Shown here piece by piece: positions 46,854-58,776 of a stretch of 64,000 bases of DNA; the first letter of the stretch is position 1; every line of letters begins with the position of its first letter. The notes beneath the pieces are model-generated. The model saw only the letters and a list, made by a program, of their open reading frames with translations. It was not told where the DNA came from and made no database searches. The translations under genes were made by a program, and so were the position numbers. The stretch comes from Helicobacter pylori NCTC 11637 = CCUG 17874 = ATCC 43504 = JCM 12093 (GTDB lineage Bacteria > Campylobacterota > Campylobacteria > Campylobacterales > Helicobacteraceae): contig NZ_LS483488.1 of NCBI RefSeq assembly GCF_900478295.1, positions 620,001-684,000 of the forward strand, read 5' to 3'.

Positions 46854-47488
46854 GAAAATGTGAAAAAAGGGTTTTTGATAGCCTGCCTTCCACGCAAATT
46901 TATCTTTTAGAAAAACTTAAAAGTAATGAACTCAAAGCTCCTGTTTTAGTCTTGGCTAAAAACCAAAGCGCTGGGATAGGCAGTAGGGGGAATATTTGGG
47001 AGGGTACAAAAAGCGCTTTGACTTTTTCGCTCGCTTTAAACGCAAGCGATTTGCCTAAAGATTTGCCCATGCAAGCGAACGCTTTGTATTTAGGGTTTTT
47101 ATTCAAAGAAGTTTTAAAAGATTTAGGCTCTCAAACCTGGCTTAAATGGCCTAACGATTTGTATTTAGAGAATCAAAAAATAGGGGGCGTGCTGGTTAAT
47201 GTTTATAAAGACATGCGGGTGTGCGGCATTGGCGTGAATAGGGTTTCAAAGAAGTGGGCATGTTTAGATATTGGCGCGAGCGATGATTGGATTATAGAGG
47301 GCTTTTTAAAAAAAATAGAAGAAAATCTTTTTTGGGGGGAAGTTTTAAGTAAGTATGCGTTAGAATTTCATAGAAACAACTCTTTTAGCTTCCATAATGA
47401 TTGGGGCGAAGCGATGAGTTTGAGAGATGCGGAATTGTTAGAAGATGGCCGCATTTGTATCAAAGGTAAGATTTATGATAGGATGTGA
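46850..47488 (+). CDS. birA: Biotin--protein ligase BirA (monofunctional)
   Basis: Attaches biotin to the acetyl-CoA carboxylase carrier protein. 212 residues, so only the catalytic and short C-terminal parts are present and there is no DNA-binding helix-turn-helix; it is a class I ligase and not a repressor. Motifs are SAGIGSRGNIWEG (biotin loop, in place of the E. coli GRGRRGR) and WLKWPNDLYLENQKIGGVLV. It overlaps fmt by four bases and parA's leader by a few. Confidence 0.93.
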   Translation: MRKCEKRVFDSLPSTQIYLLEKLKSNELKAPVLVLAKNQSAGIGSRGNIWEGTKSALTFSLALNASDLPKDLPMQANALYLGFLFKEVLKDLGSQTWLKWPNDLYLENQKIGGVLVNVYKDMRVCGIGVNRVSKKWACLDIGASDDWIIEGFLKKIEENLFWGEVLSKYALEFHRNNSFSFHNDWGEAMSLRDAELLEDGRICIKGKIYDRM

Positions 47489-47490
47489 GT

Positions 47491-48285
47491 ATGATGAGTG
47501 AAATCATTGCAGTGGCTAATCAAAAAGGGGGTGTGGGCAAAACAACAACAGCGGTTAATTTATCGGCTTCTTTAGCGGTGCATGAAAAAAAAATCTTGTT
47601 GATTGATTTTGACCCTCAAGCCAACGCCACTTCAAGCTTGGGTTTTAGGCGCGATAAAATTGATTACGATATTTATCATGTGCTGATTGGCCGTAAGCAA
47701 ATTTCTCAAGTGATCTTAAAAACCCAAATGCCTTTTTTGGATCTAGTGCCTTCTAATTTGGGTTTAGCCGGGTTTGAAAAAACCTTTTATGATAGCCAAG
47801 ATGAGAACAAACGAGGCGAACTCATGCTTAAAAACGCCTTAGAGAGCGTGGTAGGGCTTTATGATTACATCATTATTGATTCCCCGCCAGCTCTAGGACC
47901 TCTCACGATCAATTCGCTTTCAGCAGCCCATTCGGTGATCATTCCTATCCAATGCGAATTTTTTGCCCTTGAAGGCACTAAATTATTGCTTAACACCATT
48001 AGAATGTTGCAAAAAAGCACGAACCCTAAGCTCAAAATCAGAGGTTTTTTACCCACAATGCATGTCCCTCAACTCAATTTGACAAAAGGGGTTTTAGCGG
48101 AATTGTTCAAGTATTTTGACTCAGAATTTTTTAGAGATTCGGCTACAGGAGAGTATATTATGATCCCTAAAAGCGTGAAACTAGCGGAATCGCCCAGTTT
48201 TGGTAAGCCCATCTTGCTCTATGATATTAAATCTAATGGCAGTATCGCTTATCAAAAATTAGCTCAAAGCATTCTTCAGGGGTAG
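47491..48285 (+). CDS. parA: Chromosome partitioning ATPase ParA (Soj)
   Basis: Deviant-Walker ATPase that moves ParB-bound origin regions apart. 264 residues; deviant Walker [13 protein letters not shown] with the signature first Lys, DFDPQANAT, and the [11 protein letters not shown]alker B region. I chose the ATG at 47491 over an in-frame GTG two codons upstream. parB follows directly. Confidence 0.96.
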   Translation: MMSEIIAVANQKGGVGKTTTAVNLSASLAVHEKKILLIDFDPQANATSSLGFRRDKIDYDIYHVLIGRKQISQVILKTQMPFLDLVPSNLGLAGFEKTFYDSQDENKRGELMLKNALESVVGLYDYIIIDSPPALGPLTINSLSAAHSVIIPIQCEFFALEGTKLLLNTIRMLQKSTNPKLKIRGFLPTMHVPQLNLTKGVLAELFKYFDSEFFRDSATGEYIMIPKSVKLAESPSFGKPILLYDIKSNGSIAYQKLAQSILQG

Positions 48286-48287
48286 TG

Positions 48288-49160
48288 ATGGCAAAAAATA
48301 AAGTGTTGGGTAGGGGTTTAGCGGATATTTTCCCTGAAATCAATGAAGTGTATGAGCAGGGGCTGTATGAAAGAGCGAATCGGGTTGTGGAGCTTGGTAT
48401 TGATGAGGTGATGCCTAATCCTTACCAGCCCAGAAAGGTTTTTAGCGAAGATTCTTTAGAAGAATTAGCGCAATCCATTAAAGAACATGGTTTGTTGCAA
48501 CCGGTTTTAGTGGTGAGTGAGAACGGGCGTTACCATTTGATCGCTGGTGAAAGGCGCTTAAGAGCGAGCAAATTGGCTAAAATGCCCACGATTAAGGCGA
48601 TTGTTGTGGATATTGAGCAAGAAAAAATGCGTGAAGTCGCTTTGATTGAAAATATCCAGCGAGAAGATTTAAACCCTTTAGAGTTGGCTAGATCTTATAA
48701 AGAATTGCTTGAAAGCTATCAAATGACCCAAGAAGAGCTGTCTAAAATCGTTAAAAAATCCAGAGCCCATGTGGCTAATATCATGCGTTTATTGACGCTC
48801 TCTTCTAAGGTTCAAAACGCTCTTTTAGAAGAAAAAATCACTTCAGGGCATGCAAAAGTTTTGGTGGGTTTAGATGGAGAAAAACAAGAATTGATCTTAA
48901 ATTCCATTATAGGGCAGAAACTCAGCGTGCGCCAGACAGAAGATTTAGCGCGTGATTTTAAAATAAATGCAAATTTTGAAAATAAAAAACATGGTTTCAA
49001 GCAAACCCAAACGCTCATCGCTGAAGATGAATTAGAACGCTTGAATCAAAGTTTGTGGGATCATTACAAGCTTAAAGCGGCTTTGAAAGGGAATAAAATC
49101 ATTTTACGATATTATGAAAATTCTCTTTTAGAGGCTTTTATGAAAAAAATGATGTCTTAA
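48288..49160 (+). CDS. parB: Chromosome partitioning protein ParB (Spo0J)
   Basis: CTPase that binds parS and spreads on DNA. 290 residues. [10 protein letters not shown] opens the N-terminal domain, [11 protein letters not shown] is the CTP-binding box II, and the helix-turn-helix is at [24 protein letters not shown]. Start ATG 48288, where GTGATG offers an earlier GTG. No parS site was recognised nearby. Confidence 0.96.
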   Translation: MAKNKVLGRGLADIFPEINEVYEQGLYERANRVVELGIDEVMPNPYQPRKVFSEDSLEELAQSIKEHGLLQPVLVVSENGRYHLIAGERRLRASKLAKMPTIKAIVVDIEQEKMREVALIENIQREDLNPLELARSYKELLESYQMTQEELSKIVKKSRAHVANIMRLLTLSSKVQNALLEEKITSGHAKVLVGLDGEKQELILNSIIGQKLSVRQTEDLARDFKINANFENKKHGFKQTQTLIAEDELERLNQSLWDHYKLKAALKGNKIILRYYENSLLEAFMKKMMS

Positions 49161-49195
49161 CGCTTGAATGTTCTCAAATTTTAAGCGATTTTTTG
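49161..49195 (+). terminator. Possible terminator after parB
   Basis: CGCTT (49161) and AAGCG (49183) pair around a 17-base loop and are followed by ATTTTTTG. The stem is short. Confidence 0.4.
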
Positions 49196-49270
49196 TTAAG
49201 ATAGAGTTAATGTTTTTATAACAAATGCGAGTTTCAAATATTTTGTAGGATTTTAGGAAAGAAATAGGTT

Positions 49271-49705
49271 ATGAATATATCGGTTAACCCCTATTTAATG
49301 GCGGTCGTTTTTGTGGTGTTTGTGTTATTGTTGTGGGCGATGAATGTTTGGGTGTATAGGCCTTTGTTGGCTTTTATGGATAACAGACAGGCAGAGATAA
49401 AGGACAGCTTGGCTAAAATCAAAACGGATAACACCCAAAGCGTGGAGATTGGCCATCAAATTGAGACTCTTCTTAAAGAAGCGGCTGAAAAGCGTAGGGA
49501 AATGATAGCAGAAGCGATTCAAAAAGCTACAGAGTCCTATGACGCTGTGATCAAGCAAAAAGAGAACGAACTCAATCAAGAGTTTGAAGCGTTTGCGAAG
49601 CAATTACAAAATGAAAAGCAAGTGCTAAAAGAGCAGTTGCAAGCGCAAATGCCGGTATTTGAAGACGAGTTAAACAAGCGTGTGGCTATGGGTTTAGGGA
49701 GTTGA
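49271..49705 (+). CDS. atpF': ATP synthase Fo subunit b' (AtpX-type)
   Basis: 144 residues: one N-terminal membrane helix (LMAVVFVVFVLLLWAMNVWVY) then a long amphipathic helix rich in Lys, Glu and Gln. This is the divergent second b-type stator subunit found in epsilonproteobacteria, which pairs with b. First gene of atpF'-F-H-A-G-D-C. Subunits a and c are not in this window. Confidence 0.92.
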   Translation: MNISVNPYLMAVVFVVFVLLLWAMNVWVYRPLLAFMDNRQAEIKDSLAKIKTDNTQSVEIGHQIETLLKEAAEKRREMIAEAIQKATESYDAVIKQKENELNQEFEAFAKQLQNEKQVLKEQLQAQMPVFEDELNKRVAMGLGS

Positions 49706-49708
49706 TAG

Positions 49709-50224
49709 ATGTTTTTAGTTAAAATGGTGTTAGGGTTTTTGATCCTTTTAAGCCCTTTGTGTGCTACTGGATTGGATATTTCACAAACAGATATTATAGA
49801 GCGTTCTTTAAATTTTCTTTTATTTGCGGGGATTTTGTGGTATTTTCTGGCTAAAAAACTGCGTTCATTTTTACGCTCCAAAAGCCTTGAAATCTCCAAA
49901 CGCTTAGAAGAGATTCAAGCCCAACTCAAAGTGAGTAAAGAAAATAAGAAAAAACTCTTAAAAGAATTAGAGCAAGCCAAAGAAAAAGCGGAATTGATTA
50001 TTTCTGATGCGAATAAAGAAGCCTATACGATCACGCAAAAATACGAATTGCAAACCAAAATAGATGTGGAAAATTTGATCAAAAATTCTAAGGCGTTGAT
50101 GGATTTAGAAGTTAAAAAGATCAAAAGAGAGTTGGTTGAAAGCGTTTTTAAAGATCTAAGAGAGAGTAAAAAAGTGTCTTTCAATGTGCAAGATTGCGTG
50201 AATATTTTGAAACAAAGGCTTTAA
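49709..50224 (+). CDS. atpF: ATP synthase Fo subunit b
   Basis: 171 residues. An N-terminal hydrophobic stretch ([20 protein letters not shown]) resembles a signal sequence, and a second membrane helix ([15 protein letters not shown]) precedes the coiled-coil stalk. The extra N-terminal hydrophobic segment is usual for epsilonproteobacterial b. Starts three bases after the b' stop. Confidence 0.93.
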   Translation: MFLVKMVLGFLILLSPLCATGLDISQTDIIERSLNFLLFAGILWYFLAKKLRSFLRSKSLEISKRLEEIQAQLKVSKENKKKLLKELEQAKEKAELIISDANKEAYTITQKYELQTKIDVENLIKNSKALMDLEVKKIKRELVESVFKDLRESKKVSFNVQDCVNILKQRL

Positions 50225-50767
50225 ATGCAAGATTTAAAAGTAATCTCTAAGCATTATACTAAGGCGTTGAAAAACCACACTAAAGGCGATTTAGCGTTAT
50301 TAGAAGAAATTGTCGTGGGGCTTAAAAATGTAACAGAAGCCATAAAATTGCACAGACTCAACCAGGTGTTAGCTCATGTTTCTTTAAAAGTTAAAAAAGA
50401 GATTGTATTTGAAATCTTAGAAAAAATAACTTCTATAAAAGCATGTTCAGTTTTAAAGCCTGTAATGGAAGTGGTGTTAAAAAATAACAGGCTTGATGTG
50501 TTGGAATTGATCACTGAAGAGCTGTCTTTTGATTCTAAAAAGACTTTAGAAGCCACACTTTTAGTCCCACAAAAGCTTGAAGATAATGAACTAGAAGAAG
50601 TGCGACAAAAATTGCAAGCGCGTTTTAACGCTCCTGTAGAAATCACTCAAGACACTTGGTCTAAAAAAGGGATTTCTTTGAGCGTTTCAAGCCTGGATTT
50701 AGAAATAGGCTTTTCTAAAGAAGATATTTTAAAGAAAATAGAAAAACAGGTTATTCAATCTATTTAA
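50225..50767 (+). CDS. atpH: ATP synthase F1 subunit delta
   Basis: 180 residues; the stator cap joining b/b' to the top of F1. The helical N-terminal domain and the C-terminal region with [20 protein letters not shown] fit the delta/OSCP family, which is poorly conserved in sequence; the operon position is strong support. ATG directly follows the atpF stop. Confidence 0.92.
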   Translation: MQDLKVISKHYTKALKNHTKGDLALLEEIVVGLKNVTEAIKLHRLNQVLAHVSLKVKKEIVFEILEKITSIKACSVLKPVMEVVLKNNRLDVLELITEELSFDSKKTLEATLLVPQKLEDNELEEVRQKLQARFNAPVEITQDTWSKKGISLSVSSLDLEIGFSKEDILKKIEKQVIQSI

Positions 50768-50789
50768 TCAATCTAAGGAGATAAAGATA

Positions 50790-52301
50790 ATGTCCCAACT
50801 AAAATTGGAAGAAATCAGCTCGGTTATTGAAGAAAAAATCAAGAATTTTGAACTTGATTGCGATATGGCTGAAGTAGGAAAAGTCGTTTCATACGCTGAT
50901 GGTGTGGCTAAGGTTTATGGCTTAAATGGTGTGATGTCGTATGAAGTGCTGGAGTTTGAAACAGGGGATAAAGGCGTTGCGGCTAACTTAGAAGAAGATA
51001 GCGTTGGCGTGATTGTGTTTGGTTTTGGCAACAATATTAAAGAGGGGACTAGCGTTAAACGCACGAAGAGTTTGATGAAAGTTCCTGTTGGCGATGCGGT
51101 TGTAGGGCGTGTGCTAAACGCTTTGGGTGAGCCTATTGATGGCAAGGGTGAGATAGAAACGAATGAGTTCAGTCTCATCGAGCAAAAAGCCCCAGGCATT
51201 ATGGACAGAAAATCTGTGCATGAGCCTTTGCAAACTGGCATTAAAGCCATTGATGCGTTGGTGCCTATTGGACGCGGGCAAAGGGAATTGATTATTGGTG
51301 ATAAACAAACCGGTAAAACCACCGTAGCGATCGATGCGATCATTAACCAAAAAGGGCAAAATGTGATCTGTATCTATGTGGCTATTGGGCAAAAAGAATC
51401 CACTGTCGCGCAAGTGGTCCGCAAATTAGAAGAATACGGGGCGATGGAATACAGCGTCGTGATCAACGCTTCGGCTTCAGATTCAGCTGCGATGCAATAT
51501 TTAGCCCCTTATTCAGGTGTGGCTATGGGGGAATACTTTAGAGATCATGCCCGCCATGCCCTAATCATTTATGATGATTTGAGTAAGCATGCTGTCGCTT
51601 ACAGAGAAATTTCTTTGATTTTGAGAAGACCCCCAGGTAGGGAGGCTTTTCCTGGAGATGTGTTTTATATCCACTCACGGCTTTTAGAAAGAGCGGCTAA
51701 ACTTTGCGATGAAAAGGGTGCCGGCTCTTTGACCGCGCTCCCTATTGTGGAAACTCAAGCGGGCGATGTTTCAGCTTATATCCCTACGAATATCATTTCT
51801 ATTACAGACGGGCAAATTTTCTTAGAAACGGATTTGTTTTATTCAGGGATCCGCCCGGCTATTAATGTGGGCTTGTCGGTTTCAAGGGTTGGAGGGGCCG
51901 CTCAAATCAAAGCGACCAAGCAGGTTTCAGGGACTTTACGCTTGGATCTAGCGCAATACAGAGAGTTGCAAGCTTTCACGCAATTCGCTTCTGATTTAGA
52001 TGAAGCGAGTAAAAAGCAATTAGAAAGGGGGCAACGCATGGTAGAAGTGCTGAAACAAGCCCCTTATTCGCCCTTGCCTATTGAAAAGCAAGTGGTCATT
52101 ATTTATGCTGGGGCTAAGGGCTTTTTAGATAGCGTGAGCGTGAAAAAAGTCGTGGATTTTGAAGAGCAACTGCACCCTTTCTTGGAAGCAAAATACCCCC
52201 AAGTTTTAGAAGAAATCCACACTAAAAAAGCGCTAGATAAGGATTTAGAAGCCATGCTAAGAAAAGTCTTAGAGGAATTTAAGCTCACTTATAGCGAGTA
52301 G
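50790..52301 (+). CDS. atpA: ATP synthase F1 subunit alpha
   Basis: 503 residues. P-loop [15 protein letters not shown], the [23 protein letters not shown] region, and the family signature SISTDGQIF-like segment ([31 protein letters not shown], in parts). Binds ATP at the non-catalytic sites of the hexamer. AAGGAG precedes the ATG. Confidence 0.98.
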   Translation: MSQLKLEEISSVIEEKIKNFELDCDMAEVGKVVSYADGVAKVYGLNGVMSYEVLEFETGDKGVAANLEEDSVGVIVFGFGNNIKEGTSVKRTKSLMKVPVGDAVVGRVLNALGEPIDGKGEIETNEFSLIEQKAPGIMDRKSVHEPLQTGIKAIDALVPIGRGQRELIIGDKQTGKTTVAIDAIINQKGQNVICIYVAIGQKESTVAQVVRKLEEYGAMEYSVVINASASDSAAMQYLAPYSGVAMGEYFRDHARHALIIYDDLSKHAVAYREISLILRRPPGREAFPGDVFYIHSRLLERAAKLCDEKGAGSLTALPIVETQAGDVSAYIPTNIISITDGQIFLETDLFYSGIRPAINVGLSVSRVGGAAQIKATKQVSGTLRLDLAQYRELQAFTQFASDLDEASKKQLERGQRMVEVLKQAPYSPLPIEKQVVIIYAGAKGFLDSVSVKKVVDFEEQLHPFLEAKYPQVLEEIHTKKALDKDLEAMLRKVLEEFKLTYSE

Positions 52302-52315
52302 GAGACGGCTAGAAT

Positions 52316-53221
52316 ATGGCGAATTTAAGAGACATTAGAAAGAAAATTGGAAGCGTTAAAAACACGCAAAAAATCACGCATGCGATGAAACTCGTTTCCA
52401 CTTCCAAGCTAAGAAAAGCTGAAGAAGTTGCAAGAAATTCCAGAGCGTATGCACTAAAACTAGACGCTGTGTTTGATGATGTGCTATCCAAGATGAAAAA
52501 TCAAGGGATTGAAGACATTCAAAGCAAGTATTTTAGGGAACTAGAAAGACTTGAAATCAAAAAAGTGGATATTATTTTTATCACAGCCGATAAGGGGCTT
52601 TGTGGGGGCTTTAACACCAATACCATTAAAAAAGTTTTAGCATGCACGAATGAATACAAAGAAAAAGACATTAAAGTGCGTTTGCGCGGTATTGGTAAAA
52701 AGGGTAATGAGTATTTTAGCTTTAACGGGATAGAGGTTTTAGACAAGATCAATAATTTGAGTTCTATGCCTAATTATGAACGCGCGCAGGAATTCATGAA
52801 AAAAGTGGTAGAGGATTATTTGAGTGGGAAAACCGATAAGGTGATCATCATTCATAATGGCTTTAAAAACATGATCAGTCAAGAAATAAGAGTCAAAACA
52901 ATTTTGCCTATTGGGTATAAAATCATCCACCAAAACCCCCAGCCTAGTGAGACGCAAGAGACCATTACTAGCGAGCCAAGCGGGAGTGAAGATGAAATTT
53001 TAGACTCTTTAGCAGAAAAATATGTGGAGTATAGTTTATACTACGCTTTGATTGATTCTTTAGCCGCAGAGCATAGTGCTAGAATGCAGGCTATGGATAC
53101 AGCGACGAATAACGCTAAAGATTTGGTTAAAACTTTAACCATTTCTTATAATAAAGCCAGACAAGAGGCGATTACGACCGAGCTAGTAGAAATCAATGCG
53201 GGCGTAGAAGCCCTAAAATAA
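52316..53221 (+). CDS. atpG: ATP synthase F1 subunit gamma
   Basis: 301 residues forming the central rotor stalk. N-terminal helix [23 protein letters not shown] and C-terminal helix with [16 protein letters not shown] and TELVEINAG are the two conserved ends that make the coiled coil. Middle Rossmann-like domain includes [13 protein letters not shown]. Confidence 0.97.
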   Translation: MANLRDIRKKIGSVKNTQKITHAMKLVSTSKLRKAEEVARNSRAYALKLDAVFDDVLSKMKNQGIEDIQSKYFRELERLEIKKVDIIFITADKGLCGGFNTNTIKKVLACTNEYKEKDIKVRLRGIGKKGNEYFSFNGIEVLDKINNLSSMPNYERAQEFMKKVVEDYLSGKTDKVIIIHNGFKNMISQEIRVKTILPIGYKIIHQNPQPSETQETITSEPSGSEDEILDSLAEKYVEYSLYYALIDSLAAEHSARMQAMDTATNNAKDLVKTLTISYNKARQEAITTELVEINAGVEALK

Positions 53222-53238
53222 AAATTACATTAAAATAA

Positions 53239-54654
<1,416 letters not shown>

Positions 54655-54664
54655 GGGTTTTGTG

Positions 54665-55036
54665 ATGGCTTTGTTGAAAATTAGTGTGGTAGTTCCTGAG
54701 GGGGAAGTCTATACAGGAGAGGTTAAAAGCGTTGTGTTGCCAGGAGTTGAAGGGGAATTTGGGGTGCTTTATGGGCATAGCAACATGATCACCTTGCTTC
54801 AAGCGGGAGTGATTGAGATTGAAACTGAAAACCAAAAAGAACACATTGCGATCAATTGGGGCTATGCAGAAGTGACTGGTGAGCATGTGGATATTTTAGC
54901 CGATGGGGCGGTCTTTATTAAAAGAGAATCAGATGACAGAGATGATGCTATCTCTAAGGCTAAAAAGCTTTTAGAGGACGCAAGCTCTGACAGGTTAGCG
55001 GTCTCTAGCGTGCTGGCTAAGATTGAGTCTCTTTAA
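54665..55036 (+). CDS. atpC: ATP synthase F1 subunit epsilon
   Basis: 123 residues; the N-terminal beta-sandwich with VVPEGEVYTGEVKSVVLPGVEGEFGVL and HSNMITLLQAGVI, followed by the C-terminal helical hairpin. Start ATG 54665 rather than the GTG one codon earlier. Last gene of the ATP synthase cluster; the Tol-Pal genes begin ten bases later on the same strand, so read-through is likely. Confidence 0.95.
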   Translation: MALLKISVVVPEGEVYTGEVKSVVLPGVEGEFGVLYGHSNMITLLQAGVIEIETENQKEHIAINWGYAEVTGEHVDILADGAVFIKRESDDRDDAISKAKKLLEDASSDRLAVSSVLAKIESL

Positions 55037-55046
55037 GGGGATAATC

Positions 55047-55616
55047 ATGTTAGATTCAATCGTTTATTTTTTCAATAAGAGCGGGTTTGTTACCACGCTT
55101 GTTTTAGTTTGGATTTCGCTTTATTTGGTGATGACTTTATGGGTCTTTTTGTATAAAAGCATTGTGTTAAAGATTGAACTCAAGCGCGAGATGCAATCTT
55201 TGTCTAACATTCTTAATGGGGCACAAGACGCTCCAGAGCATTTTATGTTTAATAAAAAAAGAAATGATGAGACCAAAAGGTATTCTAATGAATTGTTGCA
55301 GGCTTGGAAACATCAAGTTCTTAAGCAAAGCACGACGGGTCTAGTGGTGTTGAGCATCATCTCTTCTACAGCCCCCTTTATTGGTTTGTTTGGAACGGTG
55401 GTTGAAATTTTAGAAGCGTTTAACAATTTGGGCGCGTTAGGTCAGGCTTCTTTTGGGGTGATCGCGCCCATTATTTCTAAGGCTCTTATCGCCACCGCTG
55501 CAGGTATTTTAGCGGCCATTCCAGCCTATTCTTTTTACTTGATTTTAAAACGCAAGGTGTATGATTTATCGGTTTATGTGCAGATGCAAGTGGATATTTT
55601 GTCTTCTAAAAAATAA
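55047..55616 (+). CDS. exbB: ExbB/TolQ-type proton channel protein
   Basis: 189 residues with three membrane helices. The conserved region TTGLVVLSIISSTAPFIGLFGTVVEILEAF and the channel helix ISKALIATAAGILAAIPAYSFY are quoted here in parts and are the MotA/TolQ/ExbB signature. With the exbD/tolR-type gene and the tolA-like, tolB and pal genes downstream it most likely serves as TolQ of the Tol-Pal system. Start ATG 55047 after TTAAGGGGATAATC; an earlier TTG inside atpC is rejected. Confidence 0.93.
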   Translation: MLDSIVYFFNKSGFVTTLVLVWISLYLVMTLWVFLYKSIVLKIELKREMQSLSNILNGAQDAPEHFMFNKKRNDETKRYSNELLQAWKHQVLKQSTTGLVVLSIISSTAPFIGLFGTVVEILEAFNNLGALGQASFGVIAPIISKALIATAAGILAAIPAYSFYLILKRKVYDLSVYVQMQVDILSSKK

Positions 55617-55668
55617 AGCTTTTAAGGGGATTTTATAAATATCTTAAATAGGGAGTTAGAAGGTTTTT

Positions 55669-56070
55669 ATGAATTACGATAACTATTGGGATGAGGACAA
55701 ACCAGAACTCAATATCACGCCTTTAGTGGATGTGATGCTTGTTTTGTTGGCTATTCTTATGGTAACGACGCCCACTCTCACTTATAAAGAAGAGATTGCT
55801 CTGCCTTCTGGTTCAAAAACTGCTAGAGCCACTCAAGATAAAATGATAGAGATCCGCATGGATAAAGACGCAAAAATCTATATAGATAGTCAAACCTATG
55901 AATACAACTCCTTCCCGGATACTTTCAACTTGCTTTCTAAGAAATACGATAAAGATACTAGGGTTAGTATCCGCGCGGACAAACGATTAACTTATGACAA
56001 AGTGATTTATTTGTTAAAAACGATTAAAGAAGCGGGTTTTTTAAAAGTTTCTTTAATCACAAGTCCTTAA
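55669..56070 (+). CDS. exbD: ExbD/TolR-type protein
   Basis: 133 residues. One N-terminal membrane helix containing the essential Asp in LNITPLVDVMLVLLAILMV, then a periplasmic domain ending in RADKRLTYDKVIYLLKTIKEAGF. Couples proton flow through ExbB/TolQ to TolA or TonB. The following gene in the cluster supports the TolR role. Confidence 0.94.
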   Translation: MNYDNYWDEDKPELNITPLVDVMLVLLAILMVTTPTLTYKEEIALPSGSKTARATQDKMIEIRMDKDAKIYIDSQTYEYNSFPDTFNLLSKKYDKDTRVSIRADKRLTYDKVIYLLKTIKEAGFLKVSLITSP

Positions 56071-56088
56071 AAAGTAGGGCTAATTTGC

Positions 56089-56913
56089 ATGAGTAAGAGC
56101 GCGATCTTTGTTGTTTCTGGCTTTTTAGCGTTCTTGCTCTATGTTTTGTTGTTGTATGGTTTGTTGCTAGAAAGGCACAATAAAGAAGCGGAGAAAATCC
56201 TTTTGGATTTGGACAAAAAAAACGAACAAGTCATTGATTTGAATTTAGAAGATTTGCCAAGCGATGAAAAAAAAGATGAAAAAGTAGCTGAAAAAGTAGA
56301 AGAAAAAAAAGATGAAAAAGCAGTTGAAAAAAATGCAACTGATAAGGAGGGCGATTTTATTGATCCTAAAGAACAAGAAGAAAGCCTTGAAGATATTTTT
56401 TCTTCACTCAATGATTTTCAAGAAAAGACAGACGCAAACGCCCAAAAAGATGAGCAAAAAAATGAGCAAGAAGAAGAGCAAAGGCGTTTAAAAGAACAAC
56501 AACGCTTAAAGCAAAACCAAAAAAATCAAGAGATGTTGAAAGGTTTGCAACAGAATTTGGATCAATTCGCGCAAAAACTAGAAAGCGTTAAAAACAAAAC
56601 TTTAGATTTGCAAATTCCTAAACAAGATGGGGTTGATGAAAAGGCTTACCAAGAGTGGTACGCTCAAATCTATCAGATTTTATATAAAGGTTGGAAAGGG
56701 GTTTTTTACCACAAGGCTTCAGTGAGTGCGCTGATTATGATCACTAAAGATGGAGAGTTTGATTATACCATTCTTAGCTACTCCGATTTTAAGGATTATA
56801 ACAAGAGCGTGATGACCCTTTTAAATGATTTAAAGAAAGTGGATTTCCCCCCATACCCGGGAGGAAACATGATTTCTATTCAAGTTAATTTCACCACTAA
56901 GGAAGAACAATGA
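56089..56913 (+). CDS. tolA: TolA/TonB-like periplasmic linker protein
   Basis: 274 residues: one N-terminal membrane anchor (FVVSGFLAFLLYVLLLYGLLL), a long Lys/Glu/Asp-rich middle with repeats of the VAEKVEEKKDEKAVEKN type and a coiled coil around residues 120-175, and a globular C-terminal domain beginning YQEWYAQIYQILYKGWKGVF that matches the TonB/TolA C-terminal fold. Its position between exbD/tolR and tolB makes TolA the best assignment. It overlaps tolB by four bases. Confidence 0.82.
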   Translation: MSKSAIFVVSGFLAFLLYVLLLYGLLLERHNKEAEKILLDLDKKNEQVIDLNLEDLPSDEKKDEKVAEKVEEKKDEKAVEKNATDKEGDFIDPKEQEESLEDIFSSLNDFQEKTDANAQKDEQKNEQEEEQRRLKEQQRLKQNQKNQEMLKGLQQNLDQFAQKLESVKNKTLDLQIPKQDGVDEKAYQEWYAQIYQILYKGWKGVFYHKASVSALIMITKDGEFDYTILSYSDFKDYNKSVMTLLNDLKKVDFPPYPGGNMISIQVNFTTKEEQ

Positions 56914-58163
56914 GGTATTTATGGCTTTTTTTAATATGCGCTATAGGGCTTTTTGCAACAGATAAAACGCTAGATATTATTAAAACCATTCAAAAACTTC
57001 CTAAGATTGAAGTGCGCTACTCTATAGATAACGATGCCAATTACGCTTTAAAATTGCATGAAGTTTTGGCGAATGATTTAAAGACTAGCCAGCATTTTGA
57101 TGTTTCTCAAAACAAGGATCAAGGCGCTATCAATTACGCAGAACTTAAAGATAAAAAATTCCAACTTGTAGCGCTGGTGAGCGTGGCGGTAGAAAATGGC
57201 AATAAAATTTCACGATTAAAACTTTATGATGTCAATACGAGCGCTCTTGTTAAAACTTTTGACTACCCCATTGTAAGTTTAGATCTATACCCTTTTGCAG
57301 CGCACAACATGGCCATTGTGGTGAATGATTATTTAAAAGCCCCTTCTATCGCTTGGATGAAGCGCCTTATTGTTTTTTCTAAATACATTGGACCAGGAAT
57401 CACAAACATCGCACTAGCGGATTATACGATGCGTTATCAAAAAGAAATCATCAAAAATAACCGACTCAATATTTTCCCCAAATGGGCGAACGCTGAGCAA
57501 ACGGAGTTTTATTACACGCAGTATGGCGAAAGAACGCCCATGATTTTAAAATACAACATTCAAAAAGCCACTCATGAGAATATCGCTAGTTCTCAAGGAA
57601 TGGCTGTGGTCTCTAGCGTGAGTTCTGATGGCTCTAAAATTTTAATGTCTTTAGCCCCTGATGGCCAACCGGATGTGTATTTGTATGACACGCATAAAAA
57701 AACTAAAACTAAAATAACGCGCTATCCTGGGATAGATGTCTCAGGAGTGTTTTTAGAAGATGACAAGTCTATGGCTTTTGTTTCGGATAGATCCGGTTAT
57801 CCTAACATCTACATGAAGAAATTGGGGTTAAAAGAAAGCGCGGAGCAACTCCTTTATGAAGGAAGAAGCAATGAATCCATTGACGCTTATAAAGATAGTA
57901 TTGTGTATGTGAGCCGAGAAAACCTTAATGAATTTGGCAAAACGGTGTTTAATTTGAATCTGATCACTCTAAACAGCAAATATATCCGCAGACTTACCGT
58001 GAATGGCTCTAACCAGATGCCTCGTTTTTCTACGGATGGGAGAAATATCATGTATATCAAAAAGACACCACAAGAATACGCCATGGGGCTTATTTTGCTA
58101 GACTATAATCAGAGTTTTTTATTCCCTTTAAAGAATGTGAAAATACAAGCCTTTGATTGGTAA
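56910..58163 (+). CDS. tolB: Tol-Pal protein TolB
   Basis: Periplasmic protein of 417 residues; the signal peptide is LWLFLICAIGLFA before TDKT. An N-terminal alpha/beta domain is followed by a beta-propeller with repeats such as SSVSSDGSKILMSLAPDGQPDVYLYD and DDKSMAFVSDRSGYPNIYM (abbreviated). It binds Pal and takes part in outer membrane constriction during division. It overlaps the tolA-like gene. Confidence 0.93.
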   Translation: MRYLWLFLICAIGLFATDKTLDIIKTIQKLPKIEVRYSIDNDANYALKLHEVLANDLKTSQHFDVSQNKDQGAINYAELKDKKFQLVALVSVAVENGNKISRLKLYDVNTSALVKTFDYPIVSLDLYPFAAHNMAIVVNDYLKAPSIAWMKRLIVFSKYIGPGITNIALADYTMRYQKEIIKNNRLNIFPKWANAEQTEFYYTQYGERTPMILKYNIQKATHENIASSQGMAVVSSVSSDGSKILMSLAPDGQPDVYLYDTHKKTKTKITRYPGIDVSGVFLEDDKSMAFVSDRSGYPNIYMKKLGLKESAEQLLYEGRSNESIDAYKDSIVYVSRENLNEFGKTVFNLNLITLNSKYIRRLTVNGSNQMPRFSTDGRNIMYIKKTPQEYAMGLILLDYNQSFLFPLKNVKIQAFDW

Positions 58164-58229
58164 GGTTAAATTAAGCGAATGTGAGTTAATATTTACACTT
58201 ATTAAAATTTTATTCTTGGAGAATTTATA

Positions 58230-58769
58230 ATGAAGAGATCTTCTGCATTTAGTTTCTTGGTAGCTTTTTTATTGGTAGCTGGCTGTAGTCATAAAATGGA
58301 TAATAAGACTGTGGCTGGCGATGTGAGCGCTAAAACGGTTCAGACTGCACCTGTTACTACAGAACCAGCTCCAGAGAAAGAAGAGCCTAAACAAGAGCCA
58401 GCTCCAGTGGTTGAAGAAAAGCCGGCTATTGAAAGCGGGACTATCATCGCTTCTATTTATTTTGATTTTGACAAGTATGAGATCAAAGAATCCGATCAAG
58501 AGACTTTAGATGAGATCGTGCAAAAAGCTAAAGAAAACCACATGCAAGTGCTTTTGGAAGGCAATACCGATGAATTTGGCTCTAGCGAATACAACCAAGC
58601 GCTTGGCGTTAAAAGGACTTTGAGCGTGAAAAACGCTTTAGTCATTAAAGGGGTAGAAAAAGATATGATCAAAACCATCAGTTTTGGTGAAACCAAACCC
58701 AAATGCGCCCAAAAAACTAGAGAATGTTACAAAGAAAACAGAAGAGTGGATGTCAAATTAGTGAAGTAA
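58230..58769 (+). CDS. pal: Peptidoglycan-associated lipoprotein Pal (Omp18)
   Basis: 179 residues. The lipobox LLVAGC places the acylated Cys at about 19. A Pro/Glu-rich linker follows, then the OmpA-like domain with IYFDFDKYEI, LLEGNTDEFGSSEYNQALGVKR (in parts) and a C-terminal VDVKLVK. The Asp and Arg that bind meso-DAP are in the NTDEFG...GVKR segment. An AT-rich leader with TTAATATTTACACTTAT suggests a separate promoter. TTGGAG precedes the ATG. Confidence 0.96.
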   Translation: MKRSSAFSFLVAFLLVAGCSHKMDNKTVAGDVSAKTVQTAPVTTEPAPEKEEPKQEPAPVVEEKPAIESGTIIASIYFDFDKYEIKESDQETLDEIVQKAKENHMQVLLEGNTDEFGSSEYNQALGVKRTLSVKNALVIKGVEKDMIKTISFGETKPKCAQKTRECYKENRRVDVKLVK

Positions 58770-58776
58770 TTCTAGG